Both the position numbers and the translations under genes were made by a program. From Saturnia japonica (Eukaryota; Arthropoda; Insecta; Lepidoptera; Saturniidae), in contig CM065304.1 of the NCBI GenBank assembly GCA_033032175.1, positions 13,702,001-13,766,000 on the forward strand: a DNA stretch of 64,000 nucleotides, written 5' to 3'. This document shows positions 22,470 to 34,569 of the stretch, piece by piece. The notes under the pieces were generated by a model. That model was not told the DNA's origin, made no database searches, and worked only from the letters and a program-made list of their open reading frames with translations. The stretch's first letter is position 1. Each line of letters starts with the position of its first letter.

Positions 22470-24148
22470 TATGTTAATGTAAAAAAAGTAGTTAAGACTA
22501 TAATAACTCATTTACATATAGCACCGTTTGCGATTCTGCAGCTTAATACATTTGTAACTAACGTGATAAGTGAAGAAATTGTAAATTGATATTTTTTGCC
22601 ATATAGCGAGATAACAATGTTATAATGCCTTAGAGTAGATTATAATTGTCTTATAACAGAGCCTACAGAGGACGGTCGCGTCGCGTTATTACGGTGTTAT
22701 CACAAATCTCTAGATGTTATCATTGGTATCCGTTATATAGAATAGAAGCTACTTTGTAGTAGTCAAAAATTCAACAAATGAGCAACCAAAGTCTCTGTGA
22801 AGTGTCGTCTGTAGGGTCCTTTCTATTGCTTGCAATAGTGAGTGTGTTCTTACGATTTGGAGAGTTGTCATTAGCGTAATATGTTAAATTGTATATGTAC
22901 TAGAATGTTATACATATATATATATATATGAATCTCTTGTGTGCGTCTGTTATTGATATTGTAATTTCTGAACGGCTTGACCGATTGAACTCATGTTTAC
23001 ATAATATATTTATTTATCTGTTTATTGAGACGGTACTGTGGTTTGTAGCAATATTAAAAAAATACTTTATTTAATTTAGATCCTAAGGAAGCACTTATGA
23101 TTATGAACATCAAAACAATACTACCATTTCGTAAAACATCCCAGACGCCGAGAAGAGCCGGCAAGAAACTCGATCGAGCTTATATTTTTTTACAACATGT
23201 ACAATTTTTACAATAGTTATAATCATACATTACGTATTTTCCTTACATTATTTAATGTATCTCGGTTTGTCCGTCTGTCTGTTTACGTCTCTGTGGTTAG
23301 CGCACTTATAACTCAAGAATCACTTTCACAACAGACTTCGGTGATTTTTTAATTTATTTTAAAGATGGGTTTACTAAAAAGGTTTTAGGCTATCTTTTGA
23401 AAAGTTATGTAACAAAACAAAAGGGAGAACAGGTAATAATAATATTAAGATCAACTCGGGAAAAATCATGCTTTCTTGGAATACGCTACCAAATCCGGAA
23501 CTCTAAAAAGAACAAAAACGAAACCCAAAAAAGAAAAAAAAATTGTTATATTATGTTTTAAACGATAAAATATGATAATAATTAGTCATTTCAATAATGG
23601 GTTAAAATTAAAATAATACCCTGTCAGATATTCGTGATATACCTTTGATTTGGGAGAACTGAGATCTCGATGGGAAGGAGCGACACTTGCCGACGTTTGC
23701 AAAGAGTTACTCGAGCAACACCCGCATCTCTAAGTAAAATGCGAGCAGGTGATTGGGCCTTGACGGGTTCTCCCCGAGAAAATGTACCATACACGCATTA
23801 ATATTAAAAGGCATAATTAATCAGTGAACATATAATTCGCAGGAATTGATTTTATTTTAAAACTTGGCGTTCATTAATGCCACTGTAAATATCAATATCA
23901 ATTTGTTAAGTATTCTTGTACCATAATTGACCCACTACATATTATACACATAAGTACAAATAGAATTGTTGCCAGTATAGCGTAATGATATAATACAATA
24001 AATATAATTATTAAACCCCTGTGGCTTATACACATTTGATTTTAGTAGTTACGACGTTATTAATTTTTCTATGTATAAGGAACTTCAATTTTTTAAATTA
24101 TAATACGAAAGTACGTACCTAATTATATATTGAAAAAAAAAACTATAA
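22470..24148. other. No gene; repeat scraps
   Basis: AT-rich sequence with a TA dinucleotide run near 22914-22929. A block at about 23130-23180 (GCCGAGAAGAGCCGGCAAGA) resembles a recurring lepidopteran repeat motif. I found no gene. Confidence 0.4.
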
Positions 24149-24150
24149 TA

Positions 24151-26613
24151 GTAGGGGAACCCAAGCGGGGATTTCGGGATTTACTAAAGCGCGGCAGATT
24201 AATATACAGTGGGATACCTTGTACCCGGCTAAGTACCTCCACCCAATATGAGTCCTATATATAAGGCCACACTCATATATCCATATCATTAAATATCTTA
24301 ATGATTTCTTGTTACAAATACGCAATCTAATAATAAATTTATTTATTTGACCTCACATATAGCATCTTATATACATATACAATATTGTTTATACACAAAA
24401 CATACGAACATAAATTTTATGCAAGAGTAGGTAATGTCGATAGTTACATTTAATGTGAGGTCTGGAGTCTGAAAAGGTACAATGATCTGAACTACAAATC
24501 TCCAGACCCTCGTTCTCTAATTTTACCTACTTTATTATCGTTTTATGCACAACAATTTTGAATGAGCATATTTCTTAAGAGACAATAGATAATACATTTT
24601 CTGTATAGTAAGTATACTGTATGAAAGTGTTAATAACTAATTGTAAATAGTACGTTTTGCTCTTTGCTTAGATAAATGATAAATTTGAAGAATAGGGTTA
24701 ATCTGATTATACATATATGGGGACTTTATATATATATATAGAAGAATTTATGTGAAATTTGCAGATGGAGTGAAAGCGTCTCATATACATGATGCTTACG
24801 TCTTTTATTGTAGTGAATGTTAGGATCATATATTAATCGACAGTGCATAGTAAGAATAGTTTTTAGGATAAAAAGTTGTCCTTACAGTAAGGACTTTTGA
24901 TATATTATATAGTTAAACTGTGGGAAATGTATATGGCAGAAACGAGCTTACTTTTAAAAGTGCTCTTTGAGCACGCTCTCATTTTATTAATGTAGTTTTA
25001 GCAGCCCCACTCCATGATGTGATGCAATATGCAATAATTGACTGACAAATAGCAAAATACACAGAATATCGCACTCTAGAAGTACGAACTTCAAATATGG
25101 GACTGAAAAGAAAGAATATTGTCAATCAATATACCTAAATATTTTATGGTGTTAACTCGCTGCAGTTGAACACATGAACAATCTGAAGTATCTTGCAAGA
25201 AACAAGAGGGTGCAAATAAGGGAAGATCATTGTAAGGAGGTTTTTTATAATTTAATGGGGTAAAAGGTATATATTTAGTTTTACTAATATTTAAAGTTAA
25301 TAAATTTGATTTTAACCATTGCATCATAGTGTTTAAACAATTTTGTGAATGTTCAAAAACTTCAGTCCATGATTCGCTTGAAAAAACCAAAGCTGTGTCA
25401 TCTGCGAATGTTAATATTTTACCATAAGGCAAGTAGAGGTTGCATAAATCGTTTATATAACTAAAGAAACTAAAGAGTCTTAGACTGTTTACCTACTGAG
25501 GAAACAATACAATTAGTGAATTCTAATAAAGCATCTTCGCACGATCTTTTTTTTTGAAAACCAAATTGATACGGTGAAATGAGTTTTTTCTAAATATTTC
25601 ATTAACCTGAAATTTAATAATCTTTCAAGTATCTTAGATATAGTTGGGAGGATTGAAATAGGCCTATAGTCATTGACAGTCTTTTTTCCAAACTTTATGG
25701 ATAGGTATTATAACAGAAGACTTTAGAGCATTTGGAAAGATGCCTGATGAAAATGAAAGGTTACAGATATAAGTAAGAGGGCCAACTAAAACTTTTGTAT
25801 CTTTTTAGGATTATGCCAGAGATATTATCACGAGCTGAACATGAGTTATATTTTAGTTTTGCTATTAAAAATTCAACTTCAGTTTCATCAGTCGGAAGAA
25901 GATCAAATAATTCGTTTTAATTTTTTCTGCCAATGAGTTGCCTATGTTGGCGAAGTATAAATTGACATTATTGACTTGTGTTTGCTGGTTTGCAACTCTT
26001 TTAATAAATTGCCACAGTTTTATAATGTTATTTTTGGAGTGATTAATTTCTTGTTTTTCGTAAGAGTTTTTAGATTTTTTTTTTGTAGAAAATTACAACA
26101 GTTTCTGTTACTTTTATAAGTTGTTTATATGAATCTGAGAATGAAATCGAGCCAGAAGAGTAAGATGATTCTACCGATGCAGATGATGAGTAATTAATCA
26201 ATGAATTATCAAAAATTAAAGTTTTTAGAACATTAACAAAAAAAATTCTTGTACATATAAGTATTCTACGTAAAAACCATAAACTTTTTTAATTTGCATG
26301 CTATTTCCTGAGCTTTTCAATTAATTAAGTTCAATGATTTAAAAAATAAAAATAAATGTTTTTTTTTCGTCGGGTTAGGTGAATCCTTCTAGATAATCGG
26401 CAGATTATGAGACAGCACGTCTAGGACATAAAGATGAACCATGACGCGCTCGAGTATGTCCATGCAACAGTTTCTTTTTACATAATTGAAAAACCGATGA
26501 AAAGGTATACATTATAATATAATTTTTTTTCTTTTTATCATCTAAGCTTTGCAACTGAATAGTTCTCTAAGACGCTCGAGTAAATCCTCATATAGCATTG
26601 TGGGCTCCCCTAC
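24151..26613. mobile_element. TA-flanked inverted-repeat element split by a LINE
   Basis: The left end reads GTAGGGGAACCCA and, further in, GGATTTACTAAAGCGCG. The complement of the right end (26613 backwards) reads GTAGGGGAGCCCA then GGATTTACTCGAGCGTC. TA lies on both sides (24149-24150 and 26614-26615), suggesting a Tc1/mariner-type non-autonomous element. The middle, about 24330-26110, is a minus-strand LINE, so this is a nested insertion. Confidence 0.6.
25091..26110 (-). pseudogene. LINE reverse transcriptase, degraded
   Basis: On the minus strand the reading order is: a linker with IIKLWQFIKRV and NVNLYFANIGNSLAEKI (about 26030-25930), an RT motif YRPISILPTISKILERLL (about 25660), then FADDTALVFSS with the catalytic Asp pair and KYLGILID (25432-25091). 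This is the order of a non-LTR (jockey/CR1-like) reverse transcriptase. Frames are broken repeatedly between these blocks. The endonuclease part is absent. DNA at 24330-25090 is probably its 3' end. Confidence 0.8.
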
Positions 26614-26777
26614 TACCTATAACGAATTCTCAACCTAAATAAGTAAATTAGATTGATACTGTAATAAATTTAGTCAGTGTCATTTATCTTTGTTTATTAG
26701 CTTCATAAGAACTATTTATATGTAGTGGATGTGGCTTAATCGGTAGGTAGGTAAGGTATCTTGATATATTTTATAGT

Positions 26778-27513
26778 ATTAGGTACTTACATATGAAATT
26801 GGCGTTTTGTACGGGAGGAATATAAAGTCAATTTTTTTTGTAAAATATATTTAATTAATCAAAGTATGCACCGTTGTTATCTATGCACTTTTGCCATCTC
26901 ATAGGTATTCATTGATCCCTTTACTAAAAAACCATGGGGGCGAGAATAAATAAACTCTTTGAAGGCGGTTTGGACTGCCGCATCGGAGTTGAATTTTTTT
27001 CCTTGTAAGAAGTTGTCCAAATTCCGGAAAAAATGGTAATTTGTTGGAGCAAGGTGCGGGGAGTACGGTGGATGTCACAGACATTCCAATTGTAGCTCAT
27101 CAAACTTAGTGGTTTTTTGTTGTGCAGTGTGTGGTCTTGCGTTGTCGTGAAGCAGCAGTGGCCTAGAGCGATTGACCAATCTCGGTTGTTTAGCAGCTAG
27201 TTCTTCCTTCATGGTTTGCAGTTGTTGACAATAGAAATTTGCCGTAATCGTTTGGCCAGATTTTAGAAAGCTGTAGTGAACGACTCCGGCGCTAGTCCAC
27301 CAAACACTCACAAGTAATTTTTTCTGAGTCAATTTTCATTTAGGGCATGATTTGGCTGGGTCTCTAGGGTTCAGCCATTGCGACGAGCGCTTCCGATTAT
27401 CGTACAGTATCCACTTTTCATCACAAGTAATGATTCGATTTAAAAACCTTACATTATTGTGTCGGTTGAGTAACACAGCAGTCGACGCGTGTTTGCAAGT
27501 TCGATTCACTCAG
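26778..27513 (-). pseudogene. DD34D mariner transposase remnant
   Basis: Minus strand. Visible blocks are LNRIITCDEKWILYDNRKRS (first catalytic Asp), WWTSAGVVHYSFL, LLLHDNARPHTAQQ (second Asp), and a distorted SPHLAPTNYHFF, where both Asp residues of the usual SPDLAPTDYH are changed, so the third catalytic residue is lost. Stops and frameshifts occur near 27333, 27080 and 26930. The original stop is at 26857-26855. The inverted terminus beyond it may be the TTACATATGAAATTGGCG block near 26785-26805. The N-terminal part is missing beyond about 27513. Confidence 0.88.
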
Positions 27514-27565
27514 TTCATGAGGATGGGTACCTACTTACTTTCTAATTATTTTTTTATAATTGGTG

Positions 27566-28690
27566 CTAAATTAAAACAAAGAAGTGTTTTAGTTTGATGT
27601 GCTTAGTGCGCTTATGGTATTCGTATTTTGGGTTATGTGCAAGTTTTACAGCGAACTCATTGTCTAAGTTCAGTTCTGGTTTCTCAGTTTTAGTCAGGTT
27701 ACCAATTAAAACCAACCATAAAACCTCTTGCGCACATTCACTAGTAGCTAGTAATTTCAGCTTCAGTTGAACAAATAGACACCGTTGTTTGCTTCTGGCT
27801 TCTCCAGCTAATGGCATCTCCAGATAATAGATAAACCATTCCAGATCTCGATCTTCCGGTAGACTGATCCCCTCCATGATGTGCGTTACTGTAGCAGTCT
27901 AAATGTGGTGGAGTCGATGTCTTCCGTAAAACGTCACAACTACCTGCTTGTGTGGTTTGTGTTGTGACTTTGTTTGTTTATGTTGTTCAATTTGTGTAAC
28001 GGTATTGAACAATGTGAAGAGATCGTTTGTGTTTTGTGCAACATAATACATAGTCTTCATAACTCGAATATCTTTAGAGATAATAACTTTATTTCTCGAA
28101 GGTATGAAGATTCTGAACGCTATGGATATTTCAGAGTATCCTACAAACACGCCTGGAATAGCTTTTGGTGCAAATTTATGACCATTAGTACCTTTTTAAG
28201 AACATAAGTCTTACTACCGAACACGTACAAGTGATTAATGCATGGCTTTCTACCAACCCATCTTTCAAATGGTGTTTGATTCTGAATGGCACTATTTATA
28301 CTCCTATTAGATAAATAGTTTGCAGTAAAGACTGCTTCGCTCCAGAATTTCAATGGTGCCTTTGCTTCAATCATCATTGCTCTCGCTTTCTCCACAAGGC
28401 TATGGGTTTTCCGTTCAGCAACTCCGTTTTGGCTCGGGGTGTAAGGTGCCGTAAGTCTTCTTTGTATTCCATTTCATTTTAAATAAGTTTCATACTCTTT
28501 GTTCACATATTCAGTGCCATTGTCTGACTGTAAGAACTTGATATTATTTTCAGTTTGTTTTTCGGATAACTCTTTAAATTTGTTTATTACTTCGTCTTTG
28601 TTTTTGATAAGATATACACAACTGTAACTACTGTAGTCGTTTATGACATAATTAGCTAATATAATTTTGCATGCTGTGTTAGCCTATAAT
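27566..28690 (-). pseudogene. Ty1/copia retrotransposon fragment (integrase to RNase H)
   Basis: Minus strand. From 28690 downward: integrase core with KFLQSDNGTEYVNKEYE, then NGVAERKTHSLVEKARAMM and FWSEAVFTANYLSNRS (28395-28141), then a broken MFVGYSE linker (28150-27899). The next block is LDNEFAVKLAHNPKYEYHKR with TKHIKLKHFF (27877-27566), the end of RNase H. Most of the reverse transcriptase is missing, and frames are interrupted. No LTRs were found, so it is a stranded internal fragment. Confidence 0.85.
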
Positions 28691-28762
28691 TAGTTAGTAC
28701 TTTTAAGCATATTTTCATAAACTGTATGTTAATTAAAGAAATATTGTACAACTGTTGGCTAA

Positions 28763-28968
28763 CTAAATAAAAAAAAAAATGGTTTTTATGAGAACTCTTG
28801 TGTTTTCAAATTTCTCATTATTATTCTTCCAGTAGTTTGTACAAATTTTATGATTTTTGCGTTTAAAGATGTTACCTCTTTGTTTGTAAATTTTATAAGA
28901 AGCATAGTATGCTTCTTCTTGTAATGACGATTCAGGTTCCTCGCTAATAGACATCCTTTGACCATGAC
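28763..28968 (-). other. Unidentified open frame beside the copia fragment
   Basis: A minus-strand frame with MSISEEPESSLQEEAYYASY and a Lys/Asn-rich remainder lies just upstream of the copia integrase piece in the same orientation. It could be a relic of the same element, but no zinc-knuckle or protease motif is visible and I do not assign a function. Confidence 0.25.
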
Positions 28969-29225
28969 GTGCGTCACCTTCCTCAATTCAAAGATGAGCT
29001 GGTAGATCTTTTAGCCTGTGCACAGTTTGAACTACACAAATGGAGTAGCAACTCTAAAGAATTTCTGTCTCAAATTCCTTCTGAGCACTGTCAAATTCCC
29101 AAAGAGTTTTGTGATGATCAAAATCAACGTACTTTAAAGATACTTGGTATGAAATGAGATCCAGTTCAAGATATCTTTACTTATTCTTTCTCGCAGCAAT
29201 TATTTAACCAATACTCACTTTAAAC
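28969..29225 (+). pseudogene. BEL/Pao retrotransposon RT fragment
   Basis: Plus strand, with CAQFELHKWSSNSKEFLSQI and RTLKILGMK followed, after a TGA in place of the expected Trp codon, by DPVQDIFTYSF. The FELxKWxSN...LG(M/L)xW order is characteristic of BEL/Pao polymerase, between the RT and the RNase H domain. It is a short isolated piece. Confidence 0.75.
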
Positions 29226-29470
29226 ATTTATGAAATATCGTTGGACACAAAAAAGTAAAAAAAAATACAATTTACAGTAATCCAGCTTTACCGACAAACA
29301 ATTTGCACAATAATTCCTTTGAATGTTAAAGATTTATTGAAGTGTTTCATTGTTCCAATACATATTTCAAAACTAACGCCATGTCACTACACGTCGAATG
29401 TCGCCGGTCAATTTAGTGTAAGTATACACACGCCGCGCCGCCGTGGCTAGCCCGCCAACACTAATATAAA

Positions 29471-30489
29471 GGCTGAAATCTATCGAGCGTACTCAGGACC
29501 TTTTTTTTTCTTTTTTGCGCTAGTTAGACTAATGCGCTAGTTAGTGTAGAAAAACCATTCCGATTAACAAATACACATACGCATGGTCCACTCCTTCCTC
29601 CCAGGAGGAGGGGAACGTGCATATGAGTATATATTAGTTAGCTCGAATTCTCATAAGATTAGGGAATTAGTTAGATCGCGACTTTCTCGCATTCGCGACG
29701 ACCGCCCGAGCCGAGGTTCGGCCACTCTGGCACCCTCGTGCGGGTCGTCACAAACTTTCGCGGCTGAGTGCCCTAAGCACTCGCCCCCAAGTCCGGTGAA
29801 GCTGTAAAAGCCGCAGCGGCTCTGTTTTAGGATAGGCTAACAGTTTAGTCAGGTCAAAAAAAAAAAAAAAAAAAAGAGCGTACTCAGTCTTAGCTCAGAC
29901 TTAACTCAGCCTTAAGTTCCGAAATTCAAATTTATAGTCGCAAGCTTAGCATTAGCTCACCTCTGCCTGAGTAAAGTTCAAGTCATCGAATTCGACGACT
30001 TACGAAAAACTTGGTATTTATACGACTAAAAAAATAGTATAGCATAATAGTGACCTAACAGTGATTTTATACACTTTTTAAATTATCTGTATTGCTTAAT
30101 TCTTATTGTTTAATAAAAAGAAATGTTTTTATTACGTGCACGTTTTGTTATTCCTGTTGTTTGCAGTTGTTTCTCGTTAATGGTTTGAAACTAATGGTTT
30201 TATTTTATATACGAATAATCTGTCATTTTTACTTTAAACCAAGTAGAATATTATACAATTACATAATTTAAATTCTATTTTAAATGTCTTTTTAATTTTC
30301 TATACATACCTAATTCGTGATTAATTTATTTGTTTGAGTTGAAGCGGTTTAGAAACGTTTATTGACAGTTACTAGATACTTCCAAAATGACTATAAATTC
30401 GAAAGCTAAGATTGCGCTGAGTAAATTCTTAGCGAAGGTTGAGTTAAGCTAAGGCTGATCTAAGACAGTACGCTCTATAGATTTCAGCC
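29471..30489. mobile_element. MITE-like inverted-repeat element interrupted by a LINE
   Basis: The left end GGCTGAAATCTATCGAGCG and the complement of the right end GGCTGAAATCTATAGAGCG are nearly identical, and the following AGCTCAGACTTAACTCAGCC / GATCAGCCTTAGCTTAACTC blocks also pair. Without the LINE insert (29497-29887) it would be about 630 bp. It has no coding sequence. A clear target duplication was not found. Confidence 0.75.
29497..29875 (+). mobile_element. Jockey-like LINE tail with intact target duplication
   Basis: A 5'-truncated insertion of 379 bp: a T-rich tract, the 3' UTR including CCACTCCTTCCTCCCAGGAG and CAAGTCCGGTGAAGCTGTAA, and a poly(A) of about 20. The 12-base sequence GAGCGTACTCAG stands on both sides (29485-29496 and 29876-29887), the signature of target-primed reverse transcription. 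It sits inside the inverted-repeat element at 29471-30489. Confidence 0.95.
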
Positions 30490-32075
30490 TAGGCTGCTGG
30501 GCTATGTCGACGTGTTCGGTGTGTAGAGCGCATTTCATTGACTATGACGTGCACTACATAGATAAGACCAATTCAATAAACTTTATTTTGCGCGATATTT
30601 TTCATATCCTCAAGGTAATACAAAAAAATCTTGCATTATGTCTTAAATTTCTTTCTCCGTTTAGAAAGAAAGATTAATTACTTTAAATAAGTATCACATT
30701 TTCGTCACTCAGTCAATTTTCTATGAAGGTATTTACAAAGCAAATTAGTTTGTAGTGTTAAGCTTGTAGTTTCATCTGTATGTATTTACTAAAGTTGAAA
30801 TAAACAATGTAATTGTTATATTAAATTGATATACCGCAGTTAACATTACGTATATGCATTTTTGTGTAATAATTTCAGTATAACAGTTCATTCTGTTTAA
30901 AAAAAATGGGATTTGATAATTAAAGGACTCCCGGAATAATGGTTATTTTATTTAAAGCAATATCTGGGCATTTTTATTGTATCTATACACACGCCATCTT
31001 GCTAGTGGGGTAAAAAGAAAGCGTGCAGTACCACTTTTATTTGATGTTATATATTTTACCTTATCTTTTACTTCAGATTAATAGGACATAGAACGGTCGC
31101 ACACGAACTTGTCGTACTATAGACAGGTAAATTACCATTAATTATATGTATATTTTACTGTGCCTTCTAGAAAGAGGTGAAATCTTTCACAGTACCTACT
31201 TAAGAAGCGCTAAAAGACCAGGTTCGTTCACAAGAAACAAACGATGAAAAAGTAGCTTAGTCACAATATCGTAGCTAGAGTATTTCATATGAAACTAAAA
31301 CGAATGATAGATCTCTTTACTAAGGAAAATATGTTCGGTGCGTCACTCTACCTTAATTATATATAGTGTCGAATGTTCACTCCCCAAGAAGCATTACGAG
31401 CTGTAGCTGTATAATGGCTGTAATACGGTATGAGATGACACTATAACACTACTGATAATATCTTATAAATATACTGTAGGTATAAAAGTTTTAATTCGGT
31501 TGTTAAAGATAATTATTTTTATTGCTTCACGATACTTTTAATGACCACATTAATTTTAAATATTATGAAAATATAAAGTGGATAAATAGCTAGGGACTTG
31601 ACGAGATATTCACGCGCTAGAGCAATAAATATAGCATAATACCGGTAAGTATTGTTTGCATTTTAAGTATAGAATAAAAAATATATTTAAAGTAAGAGAT
31701 ATGAGGGCACAGTGATCATTATTTTAGCTGGTTATCATGATTCGTCTTTAGTTATTGCCAAATATTGTCAAGTATTTGCTTTAAATATATTTTTATTCAT
31801 TCGAAAATGGCGAATTAGTTAAACAGCTTAAAAATAAGTAGAGAGTCTGATATTGAGTCTTAATAGCTGTACTATAAAAGTTATGGAGTCTATCATAAAG
31901 TTAATTAGGCTGTATATTGGTTCTTCATACCTAACTTATAATTCTGTTTAGATATACGTACATACAAGAAATTATAATACCAAAAAAGTATTCCTAATTT
32001 TATTTTAAGAATAATTAAATTTAGCAAGCGTATTTTAATATTATTTTTACTTCTCATGCTCGTAAAGATCTGGTT
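30490..32075. other. No recognisable gene
   Basis: AT-rich sequence with no conserved coding region, paired repeat or RNA gene I could support. Confidence 0.4.
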
Positions 32076-32170
32076 TGTGTTTTTTTTTAAAACTAATTAC
32101 ACTGCTAGCCATAAGGGCCTGAAGCCTCAGACGGCTTTCACAGCTTCACCGTGACTTGGCCTCCAGTTTA
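32076..32170 (-). mobile_element. LINE 3' tail fragment
   Basis: On the minus strand it reads CACGGTGAAGCTGTGAAAGC, then GGCCCTTATGGCTAGCAGTG, then an A-run, matching the jockey-like LINE tail at 20400-20505. Truncated to under 100 bases. Confidence 0.75.
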
Positions 32171-32616
32171 TGTTAATCATAAAGTCTTAAATATCACATC
32201 CCGTCAATCCATCCACTACGTATCTCTAAGTACGACCGTGAGTCATTTTGAATGTTTAGTTTTACTTTAATTAGTGCGTAGTTCGTAGCAAACGCGCACG
32301 CATAACGTTTTGTTGTTATTCTTCACCGCACCATAGTACCTACTCGTACTCGTACGTTACGTAGCTGAGGTACAACGAAAAGAGTTAGAAGTTTTATTTT
32401 ATACATGTTTTACTTTATTTTCCGGAAAATATGTCATTTACGATTATTGAAACCATAGCAAAAGCACAGAAAATACTGCGTTATACCAAGTTTGTGGAAA
32501 TCCTAAAGCGTGTTCAGATTGCCAAAAAAGCGATTAGATGTCAACAAGTTAGTCAAGGATCAAAACTCTAAGCCTTTAGATGTCTATGTCTATGTCTTTT
32601 ATACCTTTAGCCTTTA

Positions 32617-34569
32617 TAGCCCAGTCATATTAGGGCTTTCACCTCGGAATGAAAGATAATAAGCTGCAAATTGGTATGAACCTTTGTTTTGTCATTCTAA
32701 ATGTTGTCTCAAAAGTCACAATCGTTATCGTGTCCGCGTCTCAAGATATTCAAGGTCAAAGGTCACAAAAATCGTTTTTTCGCGAATATCTGGCTTCCTA
32801 TCGGTTAAATGAGATTTGCATTTATTATAAAAGTTGTAGGCTATAAAATTCCCTACAACTTTTGTTTAAACTTTTTTTTCATACAACCAACCGTTTTGAA
32901 GGTAGAGCGCGAAGAGTGCACATCGTACAGTCATATACGGCCTAATGCAAGGTCAAGCGTGAGTTATGGTTATCAGTACGTTATAAAGTCAATTATTTAC
33001 TTGGAAATTATAATTATTAAATAATGCCTATTATTTATGTACTAACTATTAATTATTTATATTTAATTAAAGTAAGTAACTTGATTATTTATATATAATT
33101 ATTCATATTTAACTATTTAAGTATAAAATATTATTAATTCTGGATTATATATTTTAGTTTTATTTTAAGTTAAAATGATAGTAAGAGTATATATTTTACA
33201 CATATTTTTATTTATTATTAAATACGGCATAATATACATTTGTCAAAATGTGAGTTCAAATATCAAAAGTATCTTTGTTGATTTTAATTGTAATGAAATT
33301 GGAAATGGAAGCTAATTATCTTCTTCTTCTTCGTCGTCTTCTTCTTCTTGTCGCTCAAAAATGTTCGATTCATTGTCATCATCCTCATTATCTGTCATGT
33401 TCATCTCCAAACCTTCCAGAATATCGGGATCATATGTATTTTCTTCATCGGGATTACTTGGATACAGTGAAGCGTTGAGGCAAGCTTGTCCGTTGCACTG
33501 GCCGCAAGCTAAAGAACATTGTAGCCCTGATTTTCTGCATCCACAGCGGGAACCACAACCATTTTTGCAATTGCAAAATATTACGTTTAGTAGTTCGGCT
33601 GGTGCTGGAGGTAATAACGTTCGTATGGGCTCCAGGATTTCATTTTCAAGCATCCAGCCCCATTCTTGAGGTTCTAAGTCCTTCCCTAACCACGTTTGAA
33701 TCTGGTAGTAGACACGTTTTATGTGTTGATGAGCTGCTACACTTGTTGGTGGAAGTGTTGACAGTTGTACAGGTTTATTTAGTTTTGTAAATTTGATGAA
33801 TTGCGTGTAGCGGAAATGATCAATGTTGTCCTCAGATTTTGGAGCATTATATAATGCCAACAAGATGCGCAATCCATTTTCTAATAATGTTTGTTTTGGG
33901 CAGTTTTCTTGTTGAAATACTTCCACCAGTTTATCTAATTCAGGAATTTTTTCCAATGCTCTAGTAACAGTTTTTTTTTCCTTTTTTAAATAGCGCAGAA
34001 GTCGTGTCACAGCCACTGAATGCGTGTAAAAATAAAATGTGCTTTTTAGTACGAGGATATTGGTCAAAACTTTTAGTAGAATATATTTGTGTTTGTGTTA
34101 GTTACTTTAATTAAATATAAATAATTAATAGTTAGTACATAAATAATAGGCATTGTTTAATAATTATAATTTCCAAGTAAATAATTGACTTTATAACGTA
34201 CTGATAACCATAACTCACGCTTGACCTTGCATTAGGCCGTATATGACTGTACGATGTGCACTCTTCGCGCTCTACCTTCAAAACGGTTGGTTGTATGAAA
34301 AAAAAGTTTAAACAAAAGTTGTAGGGAATTTTATAGCCTACAACTTTTATAATAAATGCAAATCTCATTTAACCGATAGGAAGCCAGATATTCGCGAAAA
34401 ACCGATTTTTGTGACCTTTGACCTTGAATATCTTGAGACGCGGACACGATAACGATTGTGACTTTTGAGACAACATTTAGAATGACAAAACAAAGGTTCA
34501 TACCAATTTGCAGCTTATTATCTTTCTTTCCGAGGTTGACCCCTTTTTTTACCTAATATGACTGGGCTA
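32617..34569 (-). mobile_element. DNA transposon with ~460-bp terminal inverted repeats
   Basis: The left arm is 32617-33075 and the right arm 34102-34569, inverted and near identical over most of their length. Both outer ends read TAGCCCAGTCATATTAGG towards the interior. TTA flanks both sides (32614-32616 and 34570-34572), a 3-bp target duplication. The outermost 40 bases differ by an indel between arms. One gene lies between the arms on the minus strand. I cannot assign the superfamily from memory; TTA duplication and very long TIRs are the key traits. Confidence 0.9.
33312..34067 (-). CDS. Transposon protein with Cys-rich (CXC-like) C-terminus, N-truncated
   Basis: 251 codons on the minus strand between the two long inverted repeats. 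The N-terminal half contains TRLLRYLKKEKKTVTRALEK and a helical region, then STLPPTSVAAHQHIKRVYYQ, WLGKDLEPQEWGW and LPPAPAELLNVIFCNCKNGC. A Cys cluster follows (CNCKNGCGSRCGC, CSLACGQCNGQACLN), like a tesmin/TSO1 CXC zinc-binding repeat. The tail is very acidic. I recognise this layout from uncharacterised transposon-linked proteins of invertebrates, where a longer N-terminal region precedes it, so this copy is probably the 3' part of a bigger gene. No DDE triad is visible. The molecular function is not known to me. Confidence 0.7.
   Translation of the reverse strand: MTNILVLKSTFYFYTHSVAVTRLLRYLKKEKKTVTRALEKIPELDKLVEVFQQENCPKQTLLENGLRILLALYNAPKSEDNIDHFRYTQFIKFTKLNKPVQLSTLPPTSVAAHQHIKRVYYQIQTWLGKDLEPQEWGWMLENEILEPIRTLLPPAPAELLNVIFCNCKNGCGSRCGCRKSGLQCSLACGQCNGQACLNASLYPSNPDEENTYDPDILEGLEMNMTDNEDDDNESNIFERQEEEDDEEEEDN

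Noticed and set aside
22262..22477. Small gene inside the MITE at 22040-22466
   Set aside because: The frame crosses the element's right end, has no homologue-like motif and is missing from the related MITE at 4819-5090.
33275..33790. Plus-strand open frames over the CXC-like gene
   Set aside because: They are complements of the acidic and Cys-rich coding region on the minus strand, whose motif content is clearly the real one.
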